A stretch of DNA of 64,000 nt from Nocardioides panacis. GTDB taxonomy: Bacteria > Actinomycetota > Actinomycetes > Propionibacteriales > Nocardioidaceae. The notes beneath the pieces were generated by a model. The model did not search any database, had not been told where the DNA came from, and worked only from the letters and a program-made list of their open reading frames with translations. Below are positions 54,453 through 63,719 of the stretch, one piece after another. Made by a program: the position numbers and the translations under genes. The stretch is taken from contig NZ_CP077062.1 of assembly GCF_019039255.1 (NCBI RefSeq), positions 1,550,001-1,614,000 on the forward strand, given 5' to 3'. The first letter of the stretch is position 1. Every line of letters begins with the position of its first letter.

Positions 54453-55400
54453 TCAACTGCGCTGGTAGATCTCCCGGATGACCGCCTCGATGTCCGGCTC
54501 CTGGATGGACAGGTCGGCCACGTCGTAGGCCGCCGCCACCGCGGCGACCACCGGCGCGGCGCTCGCGCCCGCCGGGAAGCACAGCCACTGCCGCGGCCCC
54601 TCGACCTTCACCACCACCGCCCCCGGTACGTCGATCGCGGGGGCCTCGTCCACGAGGTCGACGACCAGCGTGCGGGTCGAGGCGCCCTGGTCGTGCAGCC
54701 CGGCCAGCGAGCCGTCGTACACGAGGGAGCCGCGGTCGATCACCATCACCCGCCGGCACAGCTGCTCGATGTCCTGCAGGTCGTGGGTGGTCAGCAGCAG
54801 CGTCACCTGCCGCTCGGCGTTCACCCGGCGCAGGAACTCCCGCAGCCGGCCCTTGCTGACCACGTCGAGACCGATCGTGGGCTCGTCGAGGTACAGGATC
54901 TCCGGGTCGTGCAGCAGCGCCGCCGCGATGTCGCCGCGCATCCGCTGCCCGAGCGACAGCTGCCGCACCGGGGTGTCCAGCAGGTCGCCGAGGTCGAGCA
55001 GCTCGGTGAACTCCGCGAGGTTGCGGCGGTGCCGGGCGGTGTCGACGCGGTAGATCCGGCGCAGCAGGTCGAACGAGTCGCGCAGCGGCAGGTCCCACCA
55101 CAGCGTCGTTCTCTGGCCGAACACCACGCCGATCCGGCGGGTCAGCTCGACCCGGTTCCTCGACGGGTCGATGCCCGCGACGCTGAGCCGCCCGGAGGTC
55201 GGCACCAGGATGCCGGTGAGCATCTTGATCGTCGTGGACTTGCCGGCGCCGTTCGGCCCGATGTAGCCCACCATCTCGCCGCGCTCCACGGTGAACGACA
55301 GGTCGCGGACGGCCTGCACCACCTCCGTCGTACGGCGCAGGCGACCGGCCCGGCGGCGCACCGTGAAGTCCCGCCTCAGGTCCTCGACCTCGATCAGCAC
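54453..55400 (-). CDS. ABC-2 transporter ATPase (COG4586 type)
   Basis: The 315-residue ATPase has Walker A GYIGPNGAGKST, Q-loop FGQRTTLWWDLPLRDSF, signature LSLGQRMRG and Walker B LYLDEPTIGLDV. The VFGQRTTLWWDLP segment is a signature of COG4586 ATPases, which pair with the two permeases encoded upstream (55402-57016). All three genes are in one run with 1-bp gaps or small overlaps. It is probably an exporter; the substrate is unknown. Confidence 0.93.
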   Translation of the reverse strand: MLIEVEDLRRDFTVRRRAGRLRRTTEVVQAVRDLSFTVERGEMVGYIGPNGAGKSTTIKMLTGILVPTSGRLSVAGIDPSRNRVELTRRIGVVFGQRTTLWWDLPLRDSFDLLRRIYRVDTARHRRNLAEFTELLDLGDLLDTPVRQLSLGQRMRGDIAAALLHDPEILYLDEPTIGLDVVSKGRLREFLRRVNAERQVTLLLTTHDLQDIEQLCRRVMVIDRGSLVYDGSLAGLHDQGASTRTLVVDLVDEAPAIDVPGAVVVKVEGPRQWLCFPAGASAAPVVAAVAAAYDVADLSIQEPDIEAVIREIYQRS

Positions 55401-55401
55401 G

Positions 55402-56226
55402 TCAGCTCCCGGTGGATCGGTAGTGGCGCACGCCGGTCCGCCAGGCGAGGGCGGCCAGCGTGCACAGGACGAGGGCGACCACCGGCGCCGCGAAGCGCAG
55501 CCAGCCCGGCAGGCCGAAGGGGTCGGGAACGTCGAGGATGAACAGCGCGGGGTACCAGTTCACGAACGCCACCGGCACCAGGAAGGTGAGCGCCTTGACC
55601 ACCTCGGTGGGGTAGATCGTGAGCGGGTACTGGGTCATCGTGTTCCCGCCGTAGGTGAAGGCGTTGGCGACCTCCGAGGCGTCCCCGCTGACGAACTGGA
55701 AGGTCGCGCCGAGCACGAACAGGCCCAGGAAGATGGCCGCGCCGCACACCAGCATCGAGCCCAGCATCGCCAGCCGCGCCGGGCCCCAGTCGACGTGCAC
55801 GACGCTCAGCGACCAGGCCAGCACCGCGGCACCCTGGGCGATCCGGCCCACCCGGCGGAACGCGAACTCGTCGGCGCACATCTGCGCGAACACCCCGACC
55901 GGCCGGACCATCATCGCGTCGAAGGTGCCGAGCCGGACCCGCCGGCCCAGCCGCTCGACGTTGCCGACCGCGAGGTCCGCGAGCCCGAGGCAGACCGCCG
56001 TGGCGCCGTACAGGAAGCCGATCTCGCCGAGGCCGAAGCCGCCGAGCGCGTCGACGTTGGCGAACATGATCACGATCGCCACGAAGTCGACGCCGGTGAT
56101 CACCAGGCTGGAGAGGGTGAGCACCACGAACGACGTGCGGTAGCTCCACCCGACGCGGACCCACATCCCGGCGAGGATCGTGAACGCGCGCAGGTCCCAG
56201 GCGACCCGCGCGACCCGGTCAGCCAC
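55402..56226 (-). CDS. ABC-2 family permease (COG3694 type)
   Basis: The 274-residue membrane protein has six hydrophobic segments and no ATPase domain. FDAMMVRPVGVFAQM and TYGGNTMTQYPLTIY segments match the second permease of COG4586/4587/3694 transporters. It lies between permease one (overlap of 8 bp at 56219-56226) and the ATPase gene (1-bp gap). Confidence 0.9.
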   Translation of the reverse strand: MADRVARVAWDLRAFTILAGMWVRVGWSYRTSFVVLTLSSLVITGVDFVAIVIMFANVDALGGFGLGEIGFLYGATAVCLGLADLAVGNVERLGRRVRLGTFDAMMVRPVGVFAQMCADEFAFRRVGRIAQGAAVLAWSLSVVHVDWGPARLAMLGSMLVCGAAIFLGLFVLGATFQFVSGDASEVANAFTYGGNTMTQYPLTIYPTEVVKALTFLVPVAFVNWYPALFILDVPDPFGLPGWLRFAAPVVALVLCTLAALAWRTGVRHYRSTGS

Positions 56227-57016
56227 CCTGGACCACCACCCGGCGGTCGGCCAGCCGGAGCACGCCGGAGCACCCGAGCAGCAGCACCGCGCCCCAGCCG
56301 GCCTGGAACGCCAGCCCGCCGAGCACGGCGGCGCCGTGCCGCTGCCCGAGCCAGATGTCGATCGGGACCTGCACGAACGCCGACCAGGGGAGCGCCAGGA
56401 CCACGCTGCGGAACGGCTCGGGGAACAGCACCAGCGGGACGACGAGGCCGGAGAAGAACATCGCGAAGACCGACGAGAGCGTCAGCAGCCCGGTCTGGTC
56501 GAGCAGCCAGAAGGAGCTGGACGCGACGAGCATCCGGATCGAGAAGCTCACCACCACCCCCAGCGCCACCGAGACCAGGAAGGCCAGGTAGGTCAGCGGG
56601 GAGGTCGGGAAGTGCAGGTGGAAGAGCAGCGCGCCGACGATCGTGGGCGCGACGCCCCGGGTGAGCAGGTGGTACGCCGCGCGTCCGAGGTCCCCGGCCA
56701 GGAACCAGCCGAGGAAGCTCACCGGCCGGTAGAGGTCGATCGCCACGTCGCCGGTGCGGATGCGTTCGGCCACGTCGTCGGTGGTGCCGCCGTTCCAGAT
56801 CGCGATCGTCATGATCATCGCCTGGGCCAGCCAGCAGTAGGTGAGCGCGTCGGTGACGTCGTACCCGCCGGCGTGCGGGTTCTCCTTCCACACAGCGATG
56901 TAGGAGAAGGAGATGATCACGCCGAACACCGAGTTGGTGAAGATGCCGGCGAGGGTCGCCGCGGTGTAGGTCGAGTAGCGCCGGAACGAGCTCAGCGCGA
57001 CGGCGACGTACAGCAC
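56219..57016 (-). CDS. ABC-2 family permease (COG4587 type)
   Basis: The 265-residue protein has six membrane segments. The coupling-type loop VAERIRTGDVAIDLYRPVSF (about residues 82-101) is typical of COG4587 permeases and is mirrored in the second permease (RVRLGTFDAMMVRPVG). GTG 57016 is the first gene of the three-gene run; the PEBP gene lies 62 bp upstream in the same direction. Confidence 0.9.
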   Translation of the reverse strand: MLYVAVALSSFRRYSTYTAATLAGIFTNSVFGVIISFSYIAVWKENPHAGGYDVTDALTYCWLAQAMIMTIAIWNGGTTDDVAERIRTGDVAIDLYRPVSFLGWFLAGDLGRAAYHLLTRGVAPTIVGALLFHLHFPTSPLTYLAFLVSVALGVVVSFSIRMLVASSSFWLLDQTGLLTLSSVFAMFFSGLVVPLVLFPEPFRSVVLALPWSAFVQVPIDIWLGQRHGAAVLGGLAFQAGWGAVLLLGCSGVLRLADRRVVVQGG

Positions 57017-57078
57017 GGCTTCCCCCTGGTCGGTCCGCGCGAGGCGGGCCGCTCACTCTACGCGAGGGGTGCGACGGC

Positions 57079-57606
57079 TCAGTGCTGGTAGGTGCCCTTC
57101 AGGACGGCGCGGCCGGCGGTCTTGAACGCCAGGTTGAACGACACGACCGCGGGCGACGCGTCGGCGTCCACGCCGAGCTTCTCCTCGGTCACCGCGTGCA
57201 CGACGAAGTAGTAGCGGTGCACCTGGTCACCTGCGGGCGGCGCGGCGCCCATGAAGCCGTGGCCGCCGCCGTCGTTGCGGCACATGAACGCCCCGCCGGG
57301 CAGCTCGGCGCCCTCGGCACCGGCACCGGCGTCCAGGCTCGTGACGTCCGCGGGCAGGTCCACGAGCACCCAGTGCCAGAACCCCGACGGGGTCGGGGCG
57401 TCCGGGTCGAAGCACGTCACCGTGAAGCTCTTGGTGCCCTCCGGGGCGCCGGACCAGCTCAGCTGCGGGGAGGTGTTGCCGGCGTCGGCGACCTGGTCGT
57501 CCTTGAGGGGCCGGCCCTCGGTCACGTCGTCGCTGGTGACGGTGAACGACGGCACGGACGGGAGCAGCTCGTAGGGGTCGGGGCTGACGGGACGGTCGAG
57601 GCTCAT
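57079..57606 (-). CDS. YbhB/YbcL-type PEBP-family protein
   Basis: The 175-residue protein has the phosphatidylethanolamine-binding fold: [42 protein letters not shown] (about residues 42-83, with the DPDAP and HWVL ligand-site motifs), then [22 protein letters not shown]. No signal peptide is present, so it acts in the cytoplasm. The ATG follows AAGGAGAA. In bacteria such proteins are often called Raf kinase inhibitor-like, but function is unknown. Confidence 0.92.
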   Translation of the reverse strand: MSLDRPVSPDPYELLPSVPSFTVTSDDVTEGRPLKDDQVADAGNTSPQLSWSGAPEGTKSFTVTCFDPDAPTPSGFWHWVLVDLPADVTSLDAGAGAEGAELPGGAFMCRNDGGGHGFMGAAPPAGDQVHRYYFVVHAVTEEKLGVDADASPAVVSFNLAFKTAGRAVLKGTYQH

Positions 57607-57713
57607 GGATTCTCCTTCACGCAGGCACGGCGGGACATCGCCGAACATAGCGCGGGGTCCCGCCCATCGGGCCCGTCCGGGACGCGAGGGCCGGGGCGGG
57701 GAGAATGGCCCGC

Positions 57714-58794
57714 ATGACCGACCCCCGCCTGTCCGAGGTGCTGTCCGCGATCGAGCCGCTCGACGAGGAGGCGATGACCGACGCCCGCGCACGCCAGGCC
57801 CAGCTCACCAAGCCGGCCGGGTCGCTCGGCGCCCTCGAGGCGGCGTCGGTGCGGCTCTGCGGCATCCAGCGGACCTGCCCGCCCGCCGCGCTCGCCCGCC
57901 CGGTGGTGGCCGTCTTCGCGGGCGACCACGGGGTGCACGCGCAGGGCGTGACGCCCTGGCCGCAGGAGGTCACCGCCTCGATGATCGCGAACTTCCGCGC
58001 CGGGGGGAGCCGCGGTCAACGTGCTGGCGCGGCAGGCCGGCGCGGACGTGTTCGTCGTGGACATGGGGGTCGCGGCGGACCTGGTGGCCGGCCCCGACCT
58101 GTTCGACCACAAGGTCCGGAAGGGTACGTCGGACCTGGCGACCGGCCCGGCGATGAGCCGCGACGAGGCCGTGCAGGCGCTGCTGGCGGGCGTCGAGGTC
58201 GCGCACCGGCTGGTCGCGGAGGGCTACGACTGCCTGCTCACCGGCGACATGGGCATCGCGAACACCACCCCGTCGGCCGCGCTCGTCGCGGCCTTCACCG
58301 GCTCCGCCCCCGGCCGGGTGACCGGACGGGGCACCGGGGTCGACGACCCGACCCTGGGCCGCAAGGTGCAGGTGATCGCCTCGGCGCTCCTCGACCGGCC
58401 GGTCACGGACGACCCGGTGGAGACGCTCGCCTCGCTCGGCGGCTTCGAGCACGCCGGGATCGCCGGCTTCGTGCTGGGCGCCGCGGCGCTGCGGGTGCCG
58501 GTGATCCTCGACGGCGTGATCGCCGGGGCCGCCGCGCTGGTCGCGCAGGCCCTGGCGCCCGCGGCCGTAGGGCACTGCTTCGCCGGCCACCGCAGCGTCG
58601 AGCCCGGTCACGCGGTCGCCCTGGACCGGCTCGGCCTGCGCCCGCTGGTCGACCTCGACCTGCGGCTCGGGGAGGGCACCGGGGCGGTGCTGTCGTTCCC
58701 GATCGTGGAGTCCGCCGGCGCCCTGCTGCGCGAGATGGCGACCTTCGACTCCGCCGGGGTGGCCCGCAAGGACGCGGGGGAGGAGCTCGCGTGA
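57714..58794 (+). CDS. cobT: Nicotinate-nucleotide-dimethylbenzimidazole phosphoribosyltransferase CobT (one-base shift at 58002-58007)
   Basis: Makes alpha-ribazole phosphate for the lower ligand of cobalamin. Two frames join into a 359-residue protein when one G is removed from the G6 run at 58002-58007, giving [18 protein letters not shown]. Motifs are [13 protein letters not shown] (residues 31-43), [45 protein letters not shown] and [14 protein letters not shown], as in CobT. ATG 57714 is chosen over 57705 for ribosome-site spacing. The stop overlaps the next gene by GTGA, linking it to the siroheme/cobalamin methyltransferase. Confidence 0.9.
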
Positions 58795-60035
58795 ACGACG
58801 ACTTCCCGCCGTACCCCTCCGGGCTGCGGCTGCAGGGCCGCCGGGTGCTGGTCGTCGGCGGCGGCCACGTCGCCCAGCGCCGGATCCCGCGGCTGATCGC
58901 CTCCGGCGCCGACGTCGTCGTGGTCTCGCCGGTCACCACCCCGGCCGTCGAGGGCCTGGCGGGAGCCGGGGAGATCACCTGGCACGAGCGCGGCTTCACC
59001 GACGGCGACACCACCGACGCGTGGTACGTCATCGCGGCCACCGACGACGAGGCCGTCAACGACCGGGTCAGCGCCGAGTGCGAGGCGCAGCGGATCTTCT
59101 GCGTGCGCGCCGACGACGCGACCCTGGCCACCGCCTGGACGCCCGCGGTGGGCCGGCACGCCGGGGTCACGGTCGCGGTCCTGGCCAACCGGGAGCCCCG
59201 CAAGTCCGCCGCGGTCCGCGACGCCGTCGTGGCCGCGCTCCGCGACGGCAAGATCGCGGCACCGCACGACGAGGACCGCACCCCCGGCGTGGTGCTCGTC
59301 GGCGGCGGTCCCGGCGACCCGGAGCTGGTCACCCTCGCGGCGCGGCGCGCGCTGAGCGAGGCCGACGTGGTCGTCACCGACCGGCTCGCGCCGCGCGAGC
59401 TCCTCGACGAGCTCGCGCCCGACGTCGAGCTGATCGACGTCAGCAAGCTGCCCCGCGGGCGGTCCGCGGCCCAGGAGGAGATCAACCGCGTCATCGTCGA
59501 CCGGGCGCTCGCCGGCAAGCGTGTGGTGCGCTTCAAGGGCGGCGACTCGTTCGTCTACGGCCGGGGCTACGAGGAGGCGCTCGCCTGCCAGGAGGCCGGC
59601 GTCCCGTGGACCGTGATCCCCGGGCTGACCAGTGCCATCTCGGTGCCCGCGGTCGCCGGCATCCCGGTCACCCACCGCGGCGTCGCCCACGAGTTCACGG
59701 TGATCTCCGGGCACCTGCCGCCCGACCACGCCGACTCGCTGGTCGAGTGGGACGCGGTGGCCCGGCTGCGGGGGACCGTCGTGCTGCTGATGGCGGTGCA
59801 GAACCTGCCGCTCATCGCCGACCGGCTCGTGGCCGGCGGGCGGAGCGCGCACACCCCGCTGGCGATCGTGTCCGAGGGCACGATGCCGGGCGAGCGTACG
59901 CTCTTGAGCACGCTGGGTTCGGTCACCGAGGACATGGCCCGCGAGCAGGTCCGCCCGCCCGCCATCGTGGTGATCGGCGACGTCGTCGCGGTGGCCAACC
60001 CGGAGCGCTACGCAGCGGAACGGGAGACGACGTGA
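58791..60035 (+). CDS. cysG: Siroheme/cobalamin precursor enzyme: precorrin-2 dehydrogenase-uroporphyrinogen III methyltransferase fusion
   Basis: The 414-residue protein has an N-terminal NAD-binding part (LVVGGGHVAQRRIPRLIASGADVVVVSP, about residues 20-47) that oxidises precorrin-2, and a C-terminal SUMT domain with LVGGGPGDPELVTLAARRAL (about 168-187), VRFKGGDSFVYGRG and VPWTVIPGLTSA. It makes precorrin-2 and sirohydrochlorin for siroheme and cobalamin. The ferrochelatase function is usual in CysG, but I cannot verify it here. GTGA overlap with cobT; the K+ channel gene follows by another GTGA overlap. Confidence 0.92.
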   Translation: MNDDFPPYPSGLRLQGRRVLVVGGGHVAQRRIPRLIASGADVVVVSPVTTPAVEGLAGAGEITWHERGFTDGDTTDAWYVIAATDDEAVNDRVSAECEAQRIFCVRADDATLATAWTPAVGRHAGVTVAVLANREPRKSAAVRDAVVAALRDGKIAAPHDEDRTPGVVLVGGGPGDPELVTLAARRALSEADVVVTDRLAPRELLDELAPDVELIDVSKLPRGRSAAQEEINRVIVDRALAGKRVVRFKGGDSFVYGRGYEEALACQEAGVPWTVIPGLTSAISVPAVAGIPVTHRGVAHEFTVISGHLPPDHADSLVEWDAVARLRGTVVLLMAVQNLPLIADRLVAGGRSAHTPLAIVSEGTMPGERTLLSTLGSVTEDMAREQVRPPAIVVIGDVVAVANPERYAAERETT

Positions 60036-60526
60036 CGGACCGACGACACCATCTTCCCGCCTGGTTCACCGGCGTCGCGCCGCTGCCGGGCATCCTGCTG
60101 CTGTACTTCGCCGTCCCGCTGCGTCCCCCGGACACGAGCGTGCACCTCGGGGTGTCCGTCCTGCTCACCCTCATCGGCATCTCCCTGGTCGCGGCGGTGA
60201 TCATCCGCGAGGCCAAGGGGCTGTCCTCGGGCGACGAGCGGCACATCACCGTCGTGCACCTGGTGGCCCTGGTCGAGGTGGCGATGGTCACCTTCGCGCT
60301 CGCCTACTACACGATGGCGATCCACAGCCAGCAGCAGATGTCCGGGATCCGCACCCGGCTGGACGCGCTGTACTTCTCCGCGACCACCACGACCACCGTC
60401 GGGTACGGCGACATCCACCCGATCGGGCAGCTGGCCCGCGGCCTGGCCACGGTCCAGGTCAGCTTCGACGTGGTCTTCGTCGCAGCGCTCGCGGGGCTGA
60501 TCGGACGGACCCTGCGCGAACGGTAG
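60032..60526 (+). CDS. Potassium channel subunit, ion-channel family
   Basis: The 164-residue membrane protein has about four segments and the pore motif ATTTTTVGYGDIHPIGQLARG (about residues 118-138), with the selectivity filter TVGYGD. It would work as a tetramer. There is no cytoplasmic RCK domain. GTG 60032 overlaps the stop of the methyltransferase gene. The partners are metabolic enzymes, so this grouping appears incidental. Confidence 0.9.
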   Translation: MTDRRHHLPAWFTGVAPLPGILLLYFAVPLRPPDTSVHLGVSVLLTLIGISLVAAVIIREAKGLSSGDERHITVVHLVALVEVAMVTFALAYYTMAIHSQQQMSGIRTRLDALYFSATTTTTVGYGDIHPIGQLARGLATVQVSFDVVFVAALAGLIGRTLRER

Positions 60527-60529
60527 GTT
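60524..60529 (+). promoter_or_regulatory. Leaderless -10 of the SpoU methyltransferase gene
   Basis: TAGGTT ends 6 nt before GTG 60536. The element overlaps the stop codon of the channel gene. Confidence 0.5.
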
Positions 60530-60535
60530 GCGCGG

Positions 60536-61339
60536 GTGGCCGTGCTGATCGACATCGACGACGCCGAGGACCCGCGGCTCTCCGACTACCGCGACCTGCG
60601 CGACGTGCAGCTCCGCAAGAACCTCGAGGCCGAGCACGGCCTGTTCCTCGCCGAGGGCGAGAAGGTGGTCCGCCGCGCGCTGGAGACCGGCTTCCCCGCC
60701 CGGTCGTTCCTGATGGCGCCGCGCTGGCTCGACGGGCTGGCCGACGTGCTCGCCACCAGCGACGCACCGTGCTACGTGATGCCCGAGTCGCTGGCCGAGC
60801 AGGTCACCGGCTTCCACGTGCACCGCGGGGCGCTCGCCTCGCTGGAGCGCCGGCCGCTGCCCAGCGTGGAGAGCGTGCTGGCCGGCGCCCGCACCGTCGT
60901 GGTGCTCGAGGACATCGTCGACCACACGAACGTCGGGGCGATCTTCCGCTCCGCGGCCGCCCTGGGCGTCGACGCGGTGCTGCTCGCGCCGCGCTGCGCC
61001 GACCCGCTCTACCGCCGCTCGGTCAAGGTCGCGATGGGCGCGGTCTTCACCGTGCCCTACGCCCGCCTCGAGGACTGGTACGACGCCCTGCCGCAGGTCT
61101 CGGCCGCGGGCTTCACCACGGTCGCGCTGACGCTGGCCGACGACGCCCGCGAGATCGAGCAGGCGGTCGCCGGGCTGGACCGGGTCGCGCTGGTCCTCGG
61201 CAGCGAGGGGCACGGGCTGTCCCCGCGCTGGGAGCAGTCGGCCGACCGTCGCGCGGTGATCCCGATGCGCGAGGGCATCGACTCGCTGAACGTCGCCGCC
61301 GCCACCGCCGTGGCGTGCTACCTGACGATGCGGCGCTGA
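60536..61339 (+). CDS. TrmH/SpoU-family RNA 2'-O-ribose methyltransferase
   Basis: The 267-residue protein has an N-terminal substrate-binding domain (LEAEHGLFLAEGEKVVRRAL) and a SPOUT catalytic domain with the three SpoU motifs: LEDIVDHTNVGAIFRSAAALG, LVLGSEGHGL and IPMREGIDSLNVAAATAV, which bind S-adenosylmethionine in a knot. It modifies rRNA or tRNA; the exact site is unknown. The stop faces the sulfatase gene by 1 bp. Confidence 0.93.
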   Translation: MAVLIDIDDAEDPRLSDYRDLRDVQLRKNLEAEHGLFLAEGEKVVRRALETGFPARSFLMAPRWLDGLADVLATSDAPCYVMPESLAEQVTGFHVHRGALASLERRPLPSVESVLAGARTVVVLEDIVDHTNVGAIFRSAAALGVDAVLLAPRCADPLYRRSVKVAMGAVFTVPYARLEDWYDALPQVSAAGFTTVALTLADDAREIEQAVAGLDRVALVLGSEGHGLSPRWEQSADRRAVIPMREGIDSLNVAAATAVACYLTMRR

Positions 61340-61340
61340 G

Positions 61341-63032
61341 TCAGCGCCAGTAGCCGTAGCGCTTCTGCACCCCGCGCGACTGGGTGTTCGTGCCGGCCTC
61401 GTTCTCGCGCGGCGTGCGCTGGAACCGGTCCGGCAGGGGAGTGCGGCAGGCCTCGCCGACGCAGTCCTTGTAGGCCAGCCAGACCGCCTGCAGCCGGTCC
61501 CGGGCCTCGGCGTACGCCGGGTCGGAGATCCGGTTCTGCAGCTCGTTCGGGTCGGCGTCGAGGTCGTACAGCTCGCCGTCGCCGTCGGAGTAGCGGACGT
61601 ACTTCCAGCGTCCGGTCCGCACCCCGATCGTGTTGCGCGCGTCGTGGAACCCGGCGGCCTTGAGGAACGGGTCCTGCGGGAACACCCGGCCGGACTCCAG
61701 CCCCTCGGTGACCACCGGGACCGACCAGCCGTGGTCGGCGGTGACCGAGGAGGCCACCGAGACGCCGTCCTCGGGGTAGGGCATCAGCGAGGTCGCGCCG
61801 GCGAGCTCGGCGATCGTGGCGGTGACCCCGGGGGTGGTGACCGGGTCGAAGCGCTCGCCGTGCGGGATGCCTCGCCCGGCCATCACGAACGGCACCCGCA
61901 GCGAGGGCTCGTGCGGCTTGATCTTGCCCTGCCGCTGCCGGTGCTCGCCGAGGAAGTAGCCGTTGTCGGAGGTGAACATGAAGACCGTGTTGGCGTACTC
62001 CCCGGTGGCCTTCAGCCGCGCCACCAGGCGGGCGACCTCCTGGTCGAGCACGAACAGCGCCTCGGCCCGCTGCCGGGTCAGCGCCCGGACGCCGTACCAC
62101 TCGGCGGTGCTGAGCTCGGGGGCCTTGTCCATCGGGCGCGGCTTGTCGGAGATGTCGGCCTCGCTCGGGCCGCCGCCGACCGGGCGTCCGGACGCCCGGG
62201 TGATCTGCCGGTCGAACCTGCCGCGCACCCACGTCGGCCGGGCCGGGGTGGCGATCCGGCTGAACCCGCCGTCGGTGCGCGCCACGTGGCTCGGGTCGCC
62301 CTTCTCGCGCGGGCCCCCGAAGTGCGGTGCGACCGCCGAGAGGTAGAGGAAGAACGGCCGCGGCGAGCGGTGGTACTTCGTCACCAGGCCGCGGGCGAAG
62401 CGGCCCAGCACGTTGGTCTGGTACTGGCCCTGGTGGGTGTCGTCGATGCGGCCGTTCACGTTGAAGATCGTGTGCAGGTAGTTGTAGGTGCCGCCCGAGC
62501 GGTAGCCGCTGCCCGCGGGGCGCTCCACGGCGCCGTACCAGTCGGTCCAGCCGGCCGGGACGTAGTGGAAGGAGGGTCCGCCGGTGACCAGGGAGGGCTG
62601 GGCGCCGTACCCGTTGAGGTACTTCCCGACGAAGCCGGTCTGGTAGCCGGCCTGGTGCAGCGCGGTGGCGATCGTCGCGTGGTCGTCGAAGGACTGGAAC
62701 CCGTACGGGTCCTCGTGGGAGTAGACGTGGTGGTTGTGCGCGTAGCGGCCGGTCAGGAACGACGCGCGGGCCGGGCAGCACAGCGGGTAGGGGCTGAACG
62801 AGTTGCGGAAGGTCAGCCCGTGCCCGACCAGCAGCCGGCGCACCGACGGCATGAAGCGCAGGTCGTCGGTGCGCATGTCGTCGGCCATCACCACCACCAC
62901 GTTGGGCTTGGTGGAGGCCGCGGCGGCCGAGACCACCGGCGGCCCGCTCGGCGCGGGGTCGTCGGGGGTGAGGGCGAGCAGGGAGAGCAGCAGCGCGGCG
63001 GCGAGGGTCCCGAGAAGGAGCAGCCTGCGCAT
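61341..63032 (-). CDS. Exported sulfatase (arylsulfatase/choline-sulfatase family)
   Basis: The 563-residue protein has a signal peptide (about residues 1-22) and then the sulfatase domain VVVVMADDMRTDDL (metal-site Asp pair). The formylglycine motif is PLCCPARASFLTGRYAHN, where the second Cys is the modified residue (CxPxR, CPAR). TSDNGYFLGEH is the other metal site. A formylglycine-generating enzyme would be needed elsewhere. ATG 63032 overlaps the def stop by 1 bp (TGATG). Substrate unknown. Confidence 0.92.
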   Translation of the reverse strand: MRRLLLLGTLAAALLLSLLALTPDDPAPSGPPVVSAAAASTKPNVVVVMADDMRTDDLRFMPSVRRLLVGHGLTFRNSFSPYPLCCPARASFLTGRYAHNHHVYSHEDPYGFQSFDDHATIATALHQAGYQTGFVGKYLNGYGAQPSLVTGGPSFHYVPAGWTDWYGAVERPAGSGYRSGGTYNYLHTIFNVNGRIDDTHQGQYQTNVLGRFARGLVTKYHRSPRPFFLYLSAVAPHFGGPREKGDPSHVARTDGGFSRIATPARPTWVRGRFDRQITRASGRPVGGGPSEADISDKPRPMDKAPELSTAEWYGVRALTRQRAEALFVLDQEVARLVARLKATGEYANTVFMFTSDNGYFLGEHRQRQGKIKPHEPSLRVPFVMAGRGIPHGERFDPVTTPGVTATIAELAGATSLMPYPEDGVSVASSVTADHGWSVPVVTEGLESGRVFPQDPFLKAAGFHDARNTIGVRTGRWKYVRYSDGDGELYDLDADPNELQNRISDPAYAEARDRLQAVWLAYKDCVGEACRTPLPDRFQRTPRENEAGTNTQSRGVQKRYGYWR

Positions 63033-63631
63033 CAGCCGGCGCCGACCGGCCAGCCCGGGGGGAAGTCCTCGGCGGCGCCGTCGGCCTCCTTGAACAGCCG
63101 CTTGCGGGAGCGCTTGTTCAGCCGGTCGCCGAAGACCGTGCCGTGGCAGTGGTCCGACTCGTGCTGGAGGCAGCGGGCGAACAGGCCGTCGCCGGCGAAC
63201 CGGACCGGCCGGCCGTCGAGGTCCTGCCCCTCGACCTGGGCGTACGACGGGCGCGCGCACGGCACGAACGCGCCCGGCAGCGAGAGGCAGCCCTCCTCGC
63301 CGTCGTCGAGGCGGCGGTCGCGCCCCTCGGGAAGGAACAGCTCGGGGTTGCAGACCACGCCCACGTGCCGGACGCCCTGGTCGTCGGGGCAGTCGAAGAC
63401 GAACACCGAGCGGTCCACGCCGATCTGGCAGGCCGCGAGGCCGACGCCGTCGGCGGCGTACATCGTGGCGACCATGTCCGCGACCAGCGCCCGCAGCTCG
63501 TCGTCGAAGGCGGTGACCGGCTCCTGGGTGCGGTGCATCACCGGCTCGCCCCACCGGGTGATCGGGCGCACGGTGCCGCCCTCCGGGAGGGCCGAAGAGG
63601 GGGTCGACGGGGCGTCGGACTGCTCGGACAT
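63032..63631 (-). CDS. def: Peptide deformylase
   Basis: Removes the formyl group from nascent proteins. The 199-residue protein has the three family motifs: GVGLAA (motif I, near residue 63), EGCLSLPG (motif II) and QHESDHCHG (motif III, HExDH, metal ligands). The N-terminal extension is polar. ATG 63631 has TAGGTT 7 nt upstream, so the transcript is leaderless. It is divergent from the dehydrogenase-like gene across 88 bp. Confidence 0.95.
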   Translation of the reverse strand: MSEQSDAPSTPSSALPEGGTVRPITRWGEPVMHRTQEPVTAFDDELRALVADMVATMYAADGVGLAACQIGVDRSVFVFDCPDDQGVRHVGVVCNPELFLPEGRDRRLDDGEEGCLSLPGAFVPCARPSYAQVEGQDLDGRPVRFAGDGLFARCLQHESDHCHGTVFGDRLNKRSRKRLFKEADGAAEDFPPGWPVGAG

Positions 63632-63644
63632 GGCACAGAACCTA
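63632..63644 (-). promoter_or_regulatory. Leaderless -10 of def
   Basis: Minus-strand TAGGTT (63644-63639) ends 7 nt before ATG 63631. Confidence 0.5.
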
Positions 63645-63670
63645 GCCGACGGGCCCGCGTGACCCGCGCC

Positions 63671-63719
63671 ACGCCACGGTCCGTGGCGTGGTGTGTAACT
63701 CACAGTTACAGTAAGTCGC
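63671..63719 (+). promoter_or_regulatory. Two palindromes and leaderless promoter before the last gene
   Basis: ACGCCACGG-T-CCGTGGCGT (63671-63689) is a near-perfect palindrome. TGTAAC-N5-GTTACA (63694-63710) is a second one and overlaps TACAGT (63707-63712), a -10 element 7 nt before ATG 63720. A TetR-type repressor could bind the second palindrome and block transcription. No regulator gene is seen in the window for it. Confidence 0.55.

Noticed and set aside
57607-57713. Possible cobalamin riboswitch before cobT
   Set aside because: The gap is about 107 bp and has no B12-box-like sequence, so there is no room for the known fold.
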